DNA of 62,851 bases, taken from NCBI GenBank assembly GCA_015655545.1, contig JAATET010000003.1, forward strand, positions 1 to 62,851, written 5' to 3'. Within the stretch, counting starts at the first letter, position 1. Every line of letters begins with the position of its first letter. Both the position numbers and the translations under genes were made by a program. This DNA comes from Chthoniobacterales bacterium. GTDB lineage: Bacteria > Verrucomicrobiota > Verrucomicrobiia > Chthoniobacterales > JAATET01. Below, piece by piece: positions 8,488 through 16,557 of the stretch. Under the pieces are notes generated by a model that was not told the origin of the DNA, did not search any database, and saw nothing but the letters and a program-made list of their open reading frames with translations.

Positions 8488-9167
8488 TTCCGCGCCTCCC
8501 CGGCCAGCCGCAGGATCGCGTCCGCCGCGCACGCCGCGCCGAAGCCGTTGTCGATATTCACGACCGTCACCTTGCTTCCGCAACTCGTCAGCATGCCCAG
8601 CAATGCGGCAAGGCCGCCGAAACTCGCGCCATAGCCGATGCTCGTCGGCACGGCGATCACCGGCCGGTCCACAAGTCCGGAGACCACGCTGGGTAACGCG
8701 CCCTCCATGCCTGCCACCACGATGAGCACGCCGCAGGCCCGCACGCGGTCGAGTCGATCGATGAGCCGGTGCAATCCGGCCACCCCGACATCGTAAATCC
8801 GTTCCACGCGCTGGCCAAATGCGGTCAGCGTGACCGCCGCCTCTTCGGCCACGGCGAGATCGGAAGTCCCCGCCGATAGAATTCCCACAATGAAATCTCC
8901 ACCCGCCGGCGCAGCCTGGCCGCTGGTGATGCAGCGCGCGCGTTCGTGATATTCCGCCGTCGGCAACTGCCCGGCCACCGCGTCGAACTGCTCCCGACTC
9001 GCGCGCGTGCAGAGCACATATCCTGAAACCGCGACGATGCGACCCGCGATGGCCGCCACTTCCCCCGCGGTTTTCCCCTCGCAAAAAATCACCTCCGGCC
9101 GGCCGCAGCGGGCATCCCGCCCGTGATCGACCTTCGCAAACCCGAGATCCTCGAAGCCCGACCTCAT
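8484..9167 (-). CDS. larB: LarB: pyridinium-3,5-biscarboxylate mononucleotide synthase
   Basis: The 227-residue protein matches LarB throughout: FAKVDHGRDARCGRPEVIFC near residue 10, then SAGTSDLAVAEEA and RIYDVGVAGLHRL in the PurE-like C-terminal half, and VAGMEGALPSVVSGL. LarB carboxylates and hydrolyses NaAD in the first step of nickel-pincer cofactor synthesis for lactate racemase-type enzymes. larC, larE and larA are not in this window. It is second in a six-gene coupled operon (start overlaps the GNAT stop by one base). Confidence 0.88.
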   Translation of the reverse strand: MRSGFEDLGFAKVDHGRDARCGRPEVIFCEGKTAGEVAAIAGRIVAVSGYVLCTRASREQFDAVAGQLPTAEYHERARCITSGQAAPAGGDFIVGILSAGTSDLAVAEEAAVTLTAFGQRVERIYDVGVAGLHRLIDRLDRVRACGVLIVVAGMEGALPSVVSGLVDRPVIAVPTSIGYGASFGGLAALLGMLTSCGSKVTVVNIDNGFGAACAADAILRLAGEARN

Positions 9168-9628
9168 CAGCCGCGAAAGAGCATGCGCAGCGGAATCATG
9201 TCGCTCTCCACGAATCCGCGATCGAGGTAGAACCGCTTCGACCCCTCGTTGTCGCGATCCGTGAGCAGCGTGATGCGCAGGAAATTTTTCTGCTTCGCGA
9301 ACTTCACCGCATGCTCCAGCAGCTTCGAGCCGTATCCCTGGCCGCGATGCTCCCGATGAATCACCACATCCTCGAGCAGCAGCACGAAGCCGCCCTCGGC
9401 GGTGCTGATCGTGATGAGGAGATTGATCATGCCGATGATCTGATGGTCGTTGCGCAGCACGAAAATGCGGCCCCGCGACGGCTCCTCGAGAATGAGCTTC
9501 AGCCCCCGCTCCTGCTTCACCTCGTCGGGCACGAAGTCCGCCTCCATCGAGAAAAGATCGCGCAGCAACTCGACGAGTTCAGGCAGGTCGTCCAGCGTGG
9601 CCGGCTCGATGCGAAGGCTGTCGTGCAT
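9167..9628 (-). CDS. GNAT-family N-acetyltransferase
   Basis: A 153-residue single-domain acetyltransferase. The acetyl-CoA-binding motif A reads LLLEDVVIHREHRGQGYGSK (R/Q-x-x-G-x-G/A), followed by FLRITLLTDRDNEGSKRFY, the usual GNAT beta5-alpha4 segment. The acceptor cannot be predicted. It is the first gene of the leftward operon ending at glgE, so the operon promoter should lie in the ~35 bp between its start and mutL's end, or upstream of mutL. Confidence 0.8.
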   Translation of the reverse strand: MHDSLRIEPATLDDLPELVELLRDLFSMEADFVPDEVKQERGLKLILEEPSRGRIFVLRNDHQIIGMINLLITISTAEGGFVLLLEDVVIHREHRGQGYGSKLLEHAVKFAKQKNFLRITLLTDRDNEGSKRFYLDRGFVESDMIPLRMLFRG

Positions 9629-9663
9629 GGGCCTTTATTTCACAAACGGCCCCGCACCGCAAT

Positions 9664-11409
9664 TCAACGCTGACGCCCAAACTTCCGATCCAGCTCCGAA
9701 TGCGCGAAATGGATCATCGTCGGGCGCCCGTTCGGGCAGGCATAAGGCAGCTCGCAGGCCATCAATTCATCGAGCAGGACTTTCGCCGTCCCCGCATCCG
9801 CCGGCACTCCGGCAAACGAAGCTGACCGGCAGACCGATCGCGCGATCGATTCCTCGACCGCCCGCGTGCTGCCGCGCACTCCCCCCGCCCGGCAATCGTC
9901 CGCAATGCGCAGCAACACCTCCCTCGGCTCGCCCCGCGCGAGCACCGGCGGCACGCCATCGATCTTCACCGCCCCCGCGCCGAAGGGCTCGACCAGCAAT
10001 CCGGCCCCGGCCAGCAGCGCGGCATGCTCGCGCACCCAGACCAGATCGCGCGGCGCCAGCTCGACGATCGCCGGCATGAGCAGCCTTTGGGAGACCGATT
10101 CATGCGTGTCGAAGCGGCGGAGCAGCTGCTCGAAAAGCATCCGCTCCCGCGCCGCGCGATGATCGAGCAGCACGAGGCCGGCCTCATCCTCGAACAGCGC
10201 ATATCGGTCCGTCAGCGCGCCGATAAATCGAAACCGTTCCGGAGCCGCCGGCTGCAAATCCGGCAGGGGCAGCTCGATCACCGGCGCGGCGGCCGGCCGC
10301 GAACGCACCCGCTCGACGATCTCGATCGGCGCCGCCGCCGGCTCGAGGCGCGTGGGCGGCGCGATCGCTCGCGCCGGTTCGGAAAACACCCGCGCCGCCG
10401 GCACGGCGGAAACCCGCCGTTGCGCCGCCAAGGCCGATTCCACGGCGCTGCGGACGCTTTCGCGCACGGCGATCCCGTCGCGAAACCGCACCTCGCGCTT
10501 GGCCGGATGCACGTTGCAATCGACCCACTCGGGATCGATCGACACGAAGAGCACGGCGGGAGGATTCATCCCTTTTGGCATCGCGGTTCCGTAAGCCTCG
10601 CGCAGCGGCTGCGAGATCGCGGAGCTATGAACCGCGCGGCCGTTCACAAAAACGAATTGTTGCGTGCGATCGCCGCGCCCGTGGCCCGGGCGGCCGAGCA
10701 GTCCGCGCAAGGTGAGACCGCCATGCGTGACCTCCCCGATCGGAAAAAGCTGGCTTGCGAATTCCGCGCCACAGAGCCCGCGCACGCGCTCGATCAGCTC
10801 CGCGGCGGGCGCGAGCAGATGAATCTGGCGCCCGTCTCGCGTCAGCGAAAAGCGCAGCTTCGGATGCGACAGCGCGAGGACTTGAAAATGATGGTCGATG
10901 TGCGCGGCCTCCGTGCGCTCGCCGCGCAGGAATTTTTGCCGCGCGGGCAGATTGAAAAAAAGCGAGCGCACCTCGATCCGCGTCCCCTGCGCCTCGCCGC
11001 TGTCGCGCACTTCCTCGATCTTTCCGCCATTCACGAGCACTTCGGTGCCGGCATCCGCGCCGGCTTCGCGCGTGACGAGCCGAAAACGCGACACACTCGC
11101 GATGCTCGGCAATGCCTCGCCTCGAAACCCGAACGTCCCCACCGTCGCGAGGTCGCGACCCGTACGGATTTTGCTCGTGGCATGCCGCTCGAGGCAAAGC
11201 AACGCGTCCTCGCGGTCCATTCCTCGGCCGTCATCGGTCACGGAAAGAAATTTGTCGCCGCCGCGGTGATACTCGATGTCGAGGCGCGTGGCGCCGGCGT
11301 CGAGGCTGTTCTCGACGAGCTCCTTGAGCACGGAAGCCGGCCTTTCCACCACCTCGCCGGCCGCGACCTGGCTGGCCACGGCGTCGGACAACAATCGGAC
11401 GCTCCCCAT
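9664..11409 (-). CDS. mutL: DNA mismatch repair protein MutL
   Basis: The 581-residue protein has a complete N-terminal GHKL ATPase (IAAGEVV-type VAAGEVVERPASVLKELVEN, DDGRGM, GFRGEAL) and a C-terminal dimerisation domain. Start ATG 11409 precedes GSVRLLSDAVASQVAAGEV. The C-terminal endonuclease motifs deviate: DHRAARERMLFE (~residue 415) replaces DQHAxxERxxxE, and CPNGRP (~556) replaces CPHGRP, so two zinc-ligand histidines are changed. Nicking activity is therefore doubtful. Divergent from the IscA-type gene with ~100 bp between. Confidence 0.93.
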   Translation of the reverse strand: MGSVRLLSDAVASQVAAGEVVERPASVLKELVENSLDAGATRLDIEYHRGGDKFLSVTDDGRGMDREDALLCLERHATSKIRTGRDLATVGTFGFRGEALPSIASVSRFRLVTREAGADAGTEVLVNGGKIEEVRDSGEAQGTRIEVRSLFFNLPARQKFLRGERTEAAHIDHHFQVLALSHPKLRFSLTRDGRQIHLLAPAAELIERVRGLCGAEFASQLFPIGEVTHGGLTLRGLLGRPGHGRGDRTQQFVFVNGRAVHSSAISQPLREAYGTAMPKGMNPPAVLFVSIDPEWVDCNVHPAKREVRFRDGIAVRESVRSAVESALAAQRRVSAVPAARVFSEPARAIAPPTRLEPAAAPIEIVERVRSRPAAAPVIELPLPDLQPAAPERFRFIGALTDRYALFEDEAGLVLLDHRAARERMLFEQLLRRFDTHESVSQRLLMPAIVELAPRDLVWVREHAALLAGAGLLVEPFGAGAVKIDGVPPVLARGEPREVLLRIADDCRAGGVRGSTRAVEESIARSVCRSASFAGVPADAGTAKVLLDELMACELPYACPNGRPTMIHFAHSELDRKFGRQR

Positions 11410-11509
11410 CGTCAGAGAGAGCGGAACGTCCGCATTGGCGGCGGCAGGCTGTTTCGCGGAATTATTCGCATCATTTGACTTCGTGGCTGAGCGCCCATAA
11501 AACTGACCA

Positions 11510-11851
11510 ATGCTCCATATAACCGAAAGCGCCGCGGAACAACTGCGAAGCCTCGCAGCCGAGCGTTCGCTGGCGGACACGCAGGCCTTGCGCCTCTCCG
11601 TCGACAGGGGCGGCTGCGCCGGTTTGCAATACGCCATGGAGTTCGGCGAAAAACAGGAGGGCGACGAAATCTGCGAGGAGCACGAGGCGCGCGTCTTCGT
11701 CGATGCCGCCAGCCTCGGGCATCTCGACGGCTGCACGCTCGATTTCACCGACGATCTCGCGGGCGCCGGATTTCGCATCGTCAACCCCCGGGCCGTGCGC
11801 AGCTGCGGGTGCGGCACGTCCTTCGAGCCGGCGGCGGAAGCGCACCACTGA
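11510..11851 (+). CDS. A-type Fe-S cluster carrier (IscA/ErpA/HesB family)
   Basis: A 113-residue HesB-fold protein with the three conserved cysteines: one in DRGGCAGLQYAMEF and two in the C-terminal SCGCGTSF. A-type carriers pass Fe-S clusters to apo-enzymes in the cytoplasm. The stop codon overlaps the next ATG (TGATG), so it is coupled to the membrane protein downstream. No other isc/suf gene is visible here. Confidence 0.9.
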   Translation: MLHITESAAEQLRSLAAERSLADTQALRLSVDRGGCAGLQYAMEFGEKQEGDEICEEHEARVFVDAASLGHLDGCTLDFTDDLAGAGFRIVNPRAVRSCGCGTSFEPAAEAHH

Positions 11852-13326
11852 TGTCCGAGCTTTTTTCAAGATCCACCTCCCGGCGCCGCGCCGCGCGGGG
11901 CGGCTTCAACGAACGCGAGCCAAAGCCCAAGGGCGACGGCGGTCTCTTCGGCTGGACGATCTTCATCCTGCTGCTCGTGGGCCTCGTCGCGGTTTGCTGG
12001 ATGGGAACGCTCTATGTTTTCGGGCATCCCGAGCTGCCGGCCGGATATTCGATCCTGCATAAATTCAAGAAACTCGAGGCGCCGAAACGTTTCTCCGAAA
12101 TCGCCGCGCCGAAAGGCGAGTTCCTCGACGCGAAGAAGCTGCTCGCCCGCTTCAATACCATGTCCCCACGCTTGTTGAAAAACGAAAGCGACCGCCTGCT
12201 GCGCGCCTACATTCGCAACTACCAAAACCCGGATGGCCTCGTGCCCTACATCACCGGCAACTATTCCATCCTCGATTCCTACCAGCTGACCAAGGACGAC
12301 TTTTTTCAATCCGGCGTCGTCGCGCTCGCGCAGGATTCCGAAGTGCCGAACGTGCTCATTGAAAATGTCTACACGACCGACGAGCGTCTCGTGCCCAGCC
12401 TGTATCGCAGCCTGCTCACGGGATTGGGCATTCCGATTCGGCGCAGCCAGGATCTCTCGCCGATCATCCATATCGAGCGACTTCCCGACGGCCGGCTGAA
12501 GTTCACGACCGTCCCGATTCAATATCCAAATTACAGCTCGCCGCAGGGCCCCGGCGGCTTCGCGCTCGAGCCCCCCACGACATTGAATGTCGAGGCCGGG
12601 CTGCCCATTCTCTCGAACGCCAAAGTGGTCGAAGCCGACCGCCACTACGCGAGCTTCCGCCATAAGCTGGCCCGGCCCGAGGCCGCCAGCGCAGCTCCGA
12701 CAAATGCCTTGATGCCGGTGCGGCCCGCCGTCACTTCCAGTGGCCAGGCTCCGGCGCCGACCGTGGCGCGCGCGATGCCCGCGAATCCGAAAGACATCGC
12801 GCCGACCCCGGCTCCGATCGCCCAGGAGCCAGCCGTCGCCGCCACCCCGGAGCCGAGAGTGCTGCCGGCCATCCCGGTAAACGTTCAACCCGCGCAGGCT
12901 GTCGACGCGGCACCGGCCGTCGGCACCGATGTGCCGCTCAAGCCTTTCATAGGCAGCGCGCCAGCCGCCGTCGCGAGCACCACAAATGGCAAATGGCAAA
13001 CCTACAAACCTGGCCAAATGCCACGCGGAAAACTCGTGGAAGCCAGCGAGGCTTCCTCTCTCGACGATAGCTCGGCAAACGAACGGATTTATCTCAAAGG
13101 CAATTTCGTCGTCACTGCCTCGGGTCCGACCCGCGCCGTAATGCGCTCGCGAGGCAGCGACGGCGCGAAATCTCGTGTAATCGTGGAATTTCCCACCGAT
13201 CAACGCGCGCCTGCAGAGGGCGCGAGCGTGAGCCGCGAGGCCGACCGCGCGTTTTTGATCACCAAGGTCGAGCGTAAGCAAGACGGCACGGTAAACATTT
13301 GGGCCCGGGTGGTCACCAGCGAGTGA
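11851..13326 (+). CDS. Membrane-anchored protein of unknown function
   Basis: A 491-residue protein. A basic, low-complexity N-terminus (~40 residues, RRRAARGGF) precedes one transmembrane helix (FGWTIFILLLVGLVAVCWMG). A folded domain follows (residues ~55-290, KNESDRLLRAYIRNYQNP; NYSILDSYQLTKDDFF), then an Ala/Pro-rich linker and a C-terminal beta-like domain. It is therefore probably N-in/C-out in the cell envelope. I do not recognise the family. Coupled to genes on both sides (TGATG before, GTGA after). Confidence 0.75.
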   Translation: MSELFSRSTSRRRAARGGFNEREPKPKGDGGLFGWTIFILLLVGLVAVCWMGTLYVFGHPELPAGYSILHKFKKLEAPKRFSEIAAPKGEFLDAKKLLARFNTMSPRLLKNESDRLLRAYIRNYQNPDGLVPYITGNYSILDSYQLTKDDFFQSGVVALAQDSEVPNVLIENVYTTDERLVPSLYRSLLTGLGIPIRRSQDLSPIIHIERLPDGRLKFTTVPIQYPNYSSPQGPGGFALEPPTTLNVEAGLPILSNAKVVEADRHYASFRHKLARPEAASAAPTNALMPVRPAVTSSGQAPAPTVARAMPANPKDIAPTPAPIAQEPAVAATPEPRVLPAIPVNVQPAQAVDAAPAVGTDVPLKPFIGSAPAAVASTTNGKWQTYKPGQMPRGKLVEASEASSLDDSSANERIYLKGNFVVTASGPTRAVMRSRGSDGAKSRVIVEFPTDQRAPAEGASVSREADRAFLITKVERKQDGTVNIWARVVTSE

Positions 13327-14504
13327 CGCCACTGGCGGAGCAGCTCGCCGCCGAGATCGCGGCGCACGGCCCGATGCGCTTCGACCGCTACATGGCGCGC
13401 GCGCTTTTCGATCCCGAGCACGGTTACTACGCATCGGGCCGCGCGCGCATCGGACGCGAAGGCGATTTCTACACCAACGTGAGCGTCGGCCGGGTATTCG
13501 GTCGCGTGATTGCCGCGCAATGTGCGGAAATCTGGGAGCGCCTGGACCGGCCCGAGCGCTTCGACATCGTCGAGCAAGGCGCCAACGATGGCCGCTTCGC
13601 CGCGGACGTGCTCGAAGCCCTGCGCGACGAGCATCCCCCCTGCTTCACCGCCGTGAGTTACACGCTCGTGGAGCCGTTTTCGCGCAACGCCGCCGCCCAG
13701 CGCCGCACGCTCCATTTATTCCCCGACAAGGCACGATGGGCCGAATCGCTCCCGGCCCTTTCCTCCTTCACCGGAGTCCATTTCACCAACGAATATCCCG
13801 ACGCCCTGCCCGTGCGGCTTTTCGTGCGGCGGGACGAAATATGGCTCGAGCGCCATGTCGGCCTCCGCGAAGGGCAGCTGGTTTTTGAGGATCTCGTCTG
13901 CGCCGATATTCCGGAAAGCCTGCCTCTCGACGCACCCGGGGAATTTCTCGCGGAGTTCTGTCCGGAAGCCGCCCCCTGGCTGGCCGGCGTCGCCGCGAAA
14001 CTCACGCGCGGCGTCATCCTCGCCGTGGACTACGGATTCCCCCGCGAGCAGCTCTACGCCCCCTGGCGCAGCACCGGCACGCTCGCCTGCTACCGCGCGC
14101 AAAAACGCGACGAAAATCCGCTCGAATCTCCCGGTGAAAAAGACATCACCACACACGTCGATTTTACCGGACTCGCCGAGGCCGGACTCGATGCCGGACT
14201 CGATCTCGCCGGCTTCACGGACCAATATCATTTCCTCGTCGGAGCCGGCACCGCGCTGCTTCTTTCGATGGAAGCCGCTCCCGCTTCACCGCAGCACGCC
14301 GCGGATCTGCGCGCGTTCAAATCGCTGCTCCATCCCGAAATGATGGGAACGCAATTCAAATATCTCGCCCTGAGCCGCGGCCTCGATCTCGCGACGCCGC
14401 TTTCCGGATTCCACTACAGCCCGCCCGCAGCGGAGACGCTCAATACCAGCCGCCCGGCCACACGTATGGGAACGGAGCCGGCCCCCAATACCCCGGGTCG
14501 TTGA
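13323..14504 (+). CDS. SAM-dependent methyltransferase, MidA/NDUFAF7 family (COG1565)
   Basis: The 393-residue protein begins at GTG 13323, which overlaps the previous stop. The N-terminal signature GPMRFDRYMARALFDPEHGY plus GREGDFYTNVSVGRVFGR is diagnostic for the MidA family; the SAM motif reads FDIVEQGANDGRF. In mitochondria the homologue methylates an arginine of complex I; bacterial substrates are unknown. The last ~65 bp overlap, tail to tail, the lipoprotein gene on the other strand, so the final ~20 residues are coded on both strands. Confidence 0.85.
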   Translation: MTPLAEQLAAEIAAHGPMRFDRYMARALFDPEHGYYASGRARIGREGDFYTNVSVGRVFGRVIAAQCAEIWERLDRPERFDIVEQGANDGRFAADVLEALRDEHPPCFTAVSYTLVEPFSRNAAAQRRTLHLFPDKARWAESLPALSSFTGVHFTNEYPDALPVRLFVRRDEIWLERHVGLREGQLVFEDLVCADIPESLPLDAPGEFLAEFCPEAAPWLAGVAAKLTRGVILAVDYGFPREQLYAPWRSTGTLACYRAQKRDENPLESPGEKDITTHVDFTGLAEAGLDAGLDLAGFTDQYHFLVGAGTALLLSMEAAPASPQHAADLRAFKSLLHPEMMGTQFKYLALSRGLDLATPLSGFHYSPPAAETLNTSRPATRMGTEPAPNTPGR

Positions 14505-14931
14505 AATACGGATCGTTCCAGGCTTCCTTTTGCCATTTCGCGTTTTGTCGGAGTTCCTGCTGCTGTTGCGCGTCCTGGGCATCGACCATGAAGTCGCCGA
14601 CCGAGCGTCCGACGTAGTTGATGAGCGTGCTGTCGGCTCCGGCATCGGTCAAAGTATTCACCTGCTTCTGCGTGTAGTTGTAAGGCGCGCGGGTGCTCTT
14701 CAAATACGCGACGATCTTTTCGCCAGGCACGTCCTTGTTCACGAGCTCGAGCACGTCGGCAAACGTGAGCACGCGTCCCGACTGGATGCGCTGCAAGGTG
14801 GCGGGCGAGACATGCATCGCCGCGAGCTGTTGCAAATAAGGCGGAGGGCCGCTGGGCGCGGGAGGAGTCGTGGCGCAGGCAGCCAGCACAAGCACGCCAA
14901 TCGCGGCAAACAAACGGAAAATCGATTTCAT
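14440..14931 (-). CDS. Small lipoprotein of unknown function
   Basis: A 163-residue protein with a lipoprotein signal (VLVLAACATTPP; lipobox LAAC at residue ~19), so it is lipidated and outside the inner membrane. The mature part contains HVSPATLQRIQSGRVLTFAD, a Gln-rich stretch (DAQQQQELRQ) and an aromatic, Pro/Gly-rich end (YWGPAPFPYVWPGGWY). Two helical repeats with TLQRI and DVLELV/EKIVAYLKS suggest a small helical domain. The 3' end overlaps the methyltransferase gene. Confidence 0.75.
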   Translation of the reverse strand: MKSIFRLFAAIGVLVLAACATTPPAPSGPPPYLQQLAAMHVSPATLQRIQSGRVLTFADVLELVNKDVPGEKIVAYLKSTRAPYNYTQKQVNTLTDAGADSTLINYVGRSVGDFMVDAQDAQQQQELRQNAKWQKEAWNDPYFNDPGYWGPAPFPYVWPGGWY

Positions 14932-15010
14932 GCCACAAGCACTACCTCGCGCGGCCGCGCGATGCCAGCTGCGTTCCCGCCGGGAGGCATTTTCCCGCGG
15001 AGGCGGGAAC

Positions 15011-15271
15011 CTAAGCGCTCCGCTCCTTGAAAAAAGTCGTCACGGCTTCCATCGCCGCTTGCTCGTCGTCGCCGACGGTCTCAATGGCCACCGGGGAATT
15101 GAGCGTCGCGCAGAGAATGAGCACTCCCAGGATATTCCGCGCGTCCGCGGCCCGGCTCCCCATCTTCAACTGAATGCTCGATCCATACTTCGCAGCCAGT
15201 TGCGCGAGGCGCGCCGCGCGCCGCATGTGAAGCCCCTCCTGCCACACGATTCGGACGGTTTCTTTTTTCAT
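15011..15271 (-). CDS. HPr-family phosphocarrier protein
   Basis: An 86-residue HPr fold with the active-site histidine in WQEGLHMRRAARLAQL (His-15 equivalent). The regulatory Ser-46 position reads ADARNILGVLILCA, Asn instead of Ser, so HPr kinase could not phosphorylate it there. This looks more like an NPr/PTS-Ntr-type HPr than a carbon-catabolite HPr. No other PTS gene is in the window. Confidence 0.85.
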   Translation of the reverse strand: MKKETVRIVWQEGLHMRRAARLAQLAAKYGSSIQLKMGSRAADARNILGVLILCATLNSPVAIETVGDDEQAAMEAVTTFFKERSA

Positions 15272-15403
15272 GGGCGCGGCATTGTCCTGCGTTCGACAAT
15301 CCCGCTCCTGTTTCGTTCAGACAGAATTCCGATCATCTTTGCGCTTGCGGGAATCCAGACCGGGTAGGAACCTCGCTGGCCGCAGATAGACGATGACCGT
15401 CGC

Positions 15404-15485
15404 GCTCGAGTGGCGAAATTGGCAGACGCGCCAGACTTAGGATCTGGTTCCGCAAGGAGTGTGGGTTCAAGTCCCTCCTCGAGCA
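15404..15485 (+). tRNA. tRNA-Leu (anticodon TAG), no encoded CCA
   Basis: Acceptor GCTCGAG (15404-15410) pairs with CTCGAGC (15478-15484), discriminator A, no CCA. The anticodon arm CCAGA-CTTAGGA-TCTGG gives TAG. The variable arm is long, as for leucine. The T-stem GTGGG/CCCTC contains one T-T mismatch (15462 with 15476). An integrase remnant lies ~1.1 kb downstream, so this may have served as an integration site. Confidence 0.92.
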
Positions 15486-15895
15486 ATTCTTCTGAAAGCC
15501 GCATGTAGAGTGACAGAAAACATGTCGCTCGCTTTGACGGAATATCCGTCTCATTTTTCGACAGTCTTTCTGCCCAAATCCTACTAGAACTCGATAAATC
15601 CAAGTTCTACGGGACGACCTCAAAATGTCGTGGTGGATTTTCCGGAGCGGGTATTTCGTCAATCGGCTCAGAAATCCCGCTACTCGCCCCTTTCAAAAAG
15701 GACCCGATGACGGATTCTGCTGATCCAATTTACTATAACAAAATTACTCGCGAATACTGGGTTTGGAAAACGGGAGGAATAGCAATGGTATCAGAGTATT
15801 ATGGACCGGCGAAACTTCCCGCAGTTCACCGAAAGCAACGCTAACGCGCTTGCAGTTAAAATACTCTCAGGGATACATCGGGCGGCCAAGGCCCG
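15486..15895. other. Gene-poor stretch downstream of tRNA-Leu
   Basis: About 400 bp without a convincing gene. It is less GC-rich than the surroundings (for example TTTACTATAACAAAATTACT near 15730). Short open frames exist but have no recognisable motif or ribosome site. It fits decayed island DNA next to the tRNA. Confidence 0.5.
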
Positions 15896-16138
15896 TTATC
15901 CCGGCAATTCGTCGCCCAAAATCGGCGGCAAGTTGGGCACATTGGCCAAAAACTCACGAAACCCCCTGCCATCGGAACGGGCCGCTCGGGATTCCAGATA
16001 CGGGTCCTTTATGGCATGCGCGAGTGATTGAGCAATCGCCACTTTGACAAAATCAGCCGCAGAGAGGTTGCGCTCGCTGGCAACCTGTTCGACGACCCGC
16101 TTCGCATCGTCTTCGATCTCAATGGTGAGAGTGCTCAT
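15896..16138 (-). CDS. Putative antitoxin (ribbon-helix-helix-like) of a PIN toxin pair
   Basis: An 80-residue protein whose N-terminus (MSTLTIEIEDDAKRVVEQVA) looks like a ribbon-helix-helix strand plus helix (SERNLSAADFVKVAIAQSL), followed by a disordered tail rich in Pro/Gly. It overlaps the stop of the PIN gene by 4 bp (ATGA). Size, motif and pairing indicate the antitoxin, which would bind DNA and block the RNase. It comes second in the operon. Confidence 0.75.
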   Translation of the reverse strand: MSTLTIEIEDDAKRVVEQVASERNLSAADFVKVAIAQSLAHAIKDPYLESRAARSDGRGFREFLANVPNLPPILGDELPG

Positions 16139-16557
16139 GGCTGTGGGAGAAGCATATCGAAAAATTCCTTGGGAGCAAGAACACGGATGCCGAGCCTCTT
16201 CGCTGCTTCAAAATCCCTGGCATTGTAGGTCACGATCGCATCACTGGAACTCGCCACCGCAAGATCGAGGATGAAATCATCGTCTGCATCTATCAATGCC
16301 GGGCGGGTCAGAAAATAGATCGTCGTTCGATTGGCGCGAGCGGCAAGGTCATCGAGAAAGCTGGCCACCAGTCCGGCATCGAACCCCCTTCGCAAAAGGA
16401 CTTCCTCATATTCCATCAGCATCGCGGTCGAGACATTCCATTCCCAGCGATCGTCACCGGAAATGAACGAGGCGACCAAGCGGAACGATGCTCCGTTGCG
16501 AGACTGCCAAGCCGCAATGAGGACATTGGTATCAATGACGGCCTGAATCGGAGTCAT
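16135..16557 (-). CDS. PIN-domain toxin (putative ribonuclease)
   Basis: A 140-residue PIN domain: N-terminal acid in AVIDTNVLIAAW, middle glutamate in LMEYEEVLLRRG, and C-terminal acids in DADDDFILDLAVAS plus AIVTYNARDFE. These are the metal-binding acids of PIN-fold RNases (PIN_3-like). It precedes its antitoxin, the reverse of the VapBC order. Its ATG overlaps the stop of the integrase fragment upstream, so expression may be driven from that remnant. Confidence 0.82.
   Translation of the reverse strand: MTPIQAVIDTNVLIAAWQSRNGASFRLVASFISGDDRWEWNVSTAMLMEYEEVLLRRGFDAGLVASFLDDLAARANRTTIYFLTRPALIDADDDFILDLAVASSSDAIVTYNARDFEAAKRLGIRVLAPKEFFDMLLPQP

Noticed and set aside
15268-15603. A 111-codon open frame on the minus strand across tRNA-Leu
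   Set aside because: It runs straight through the tRNA gene and has no motif; a chance frame.
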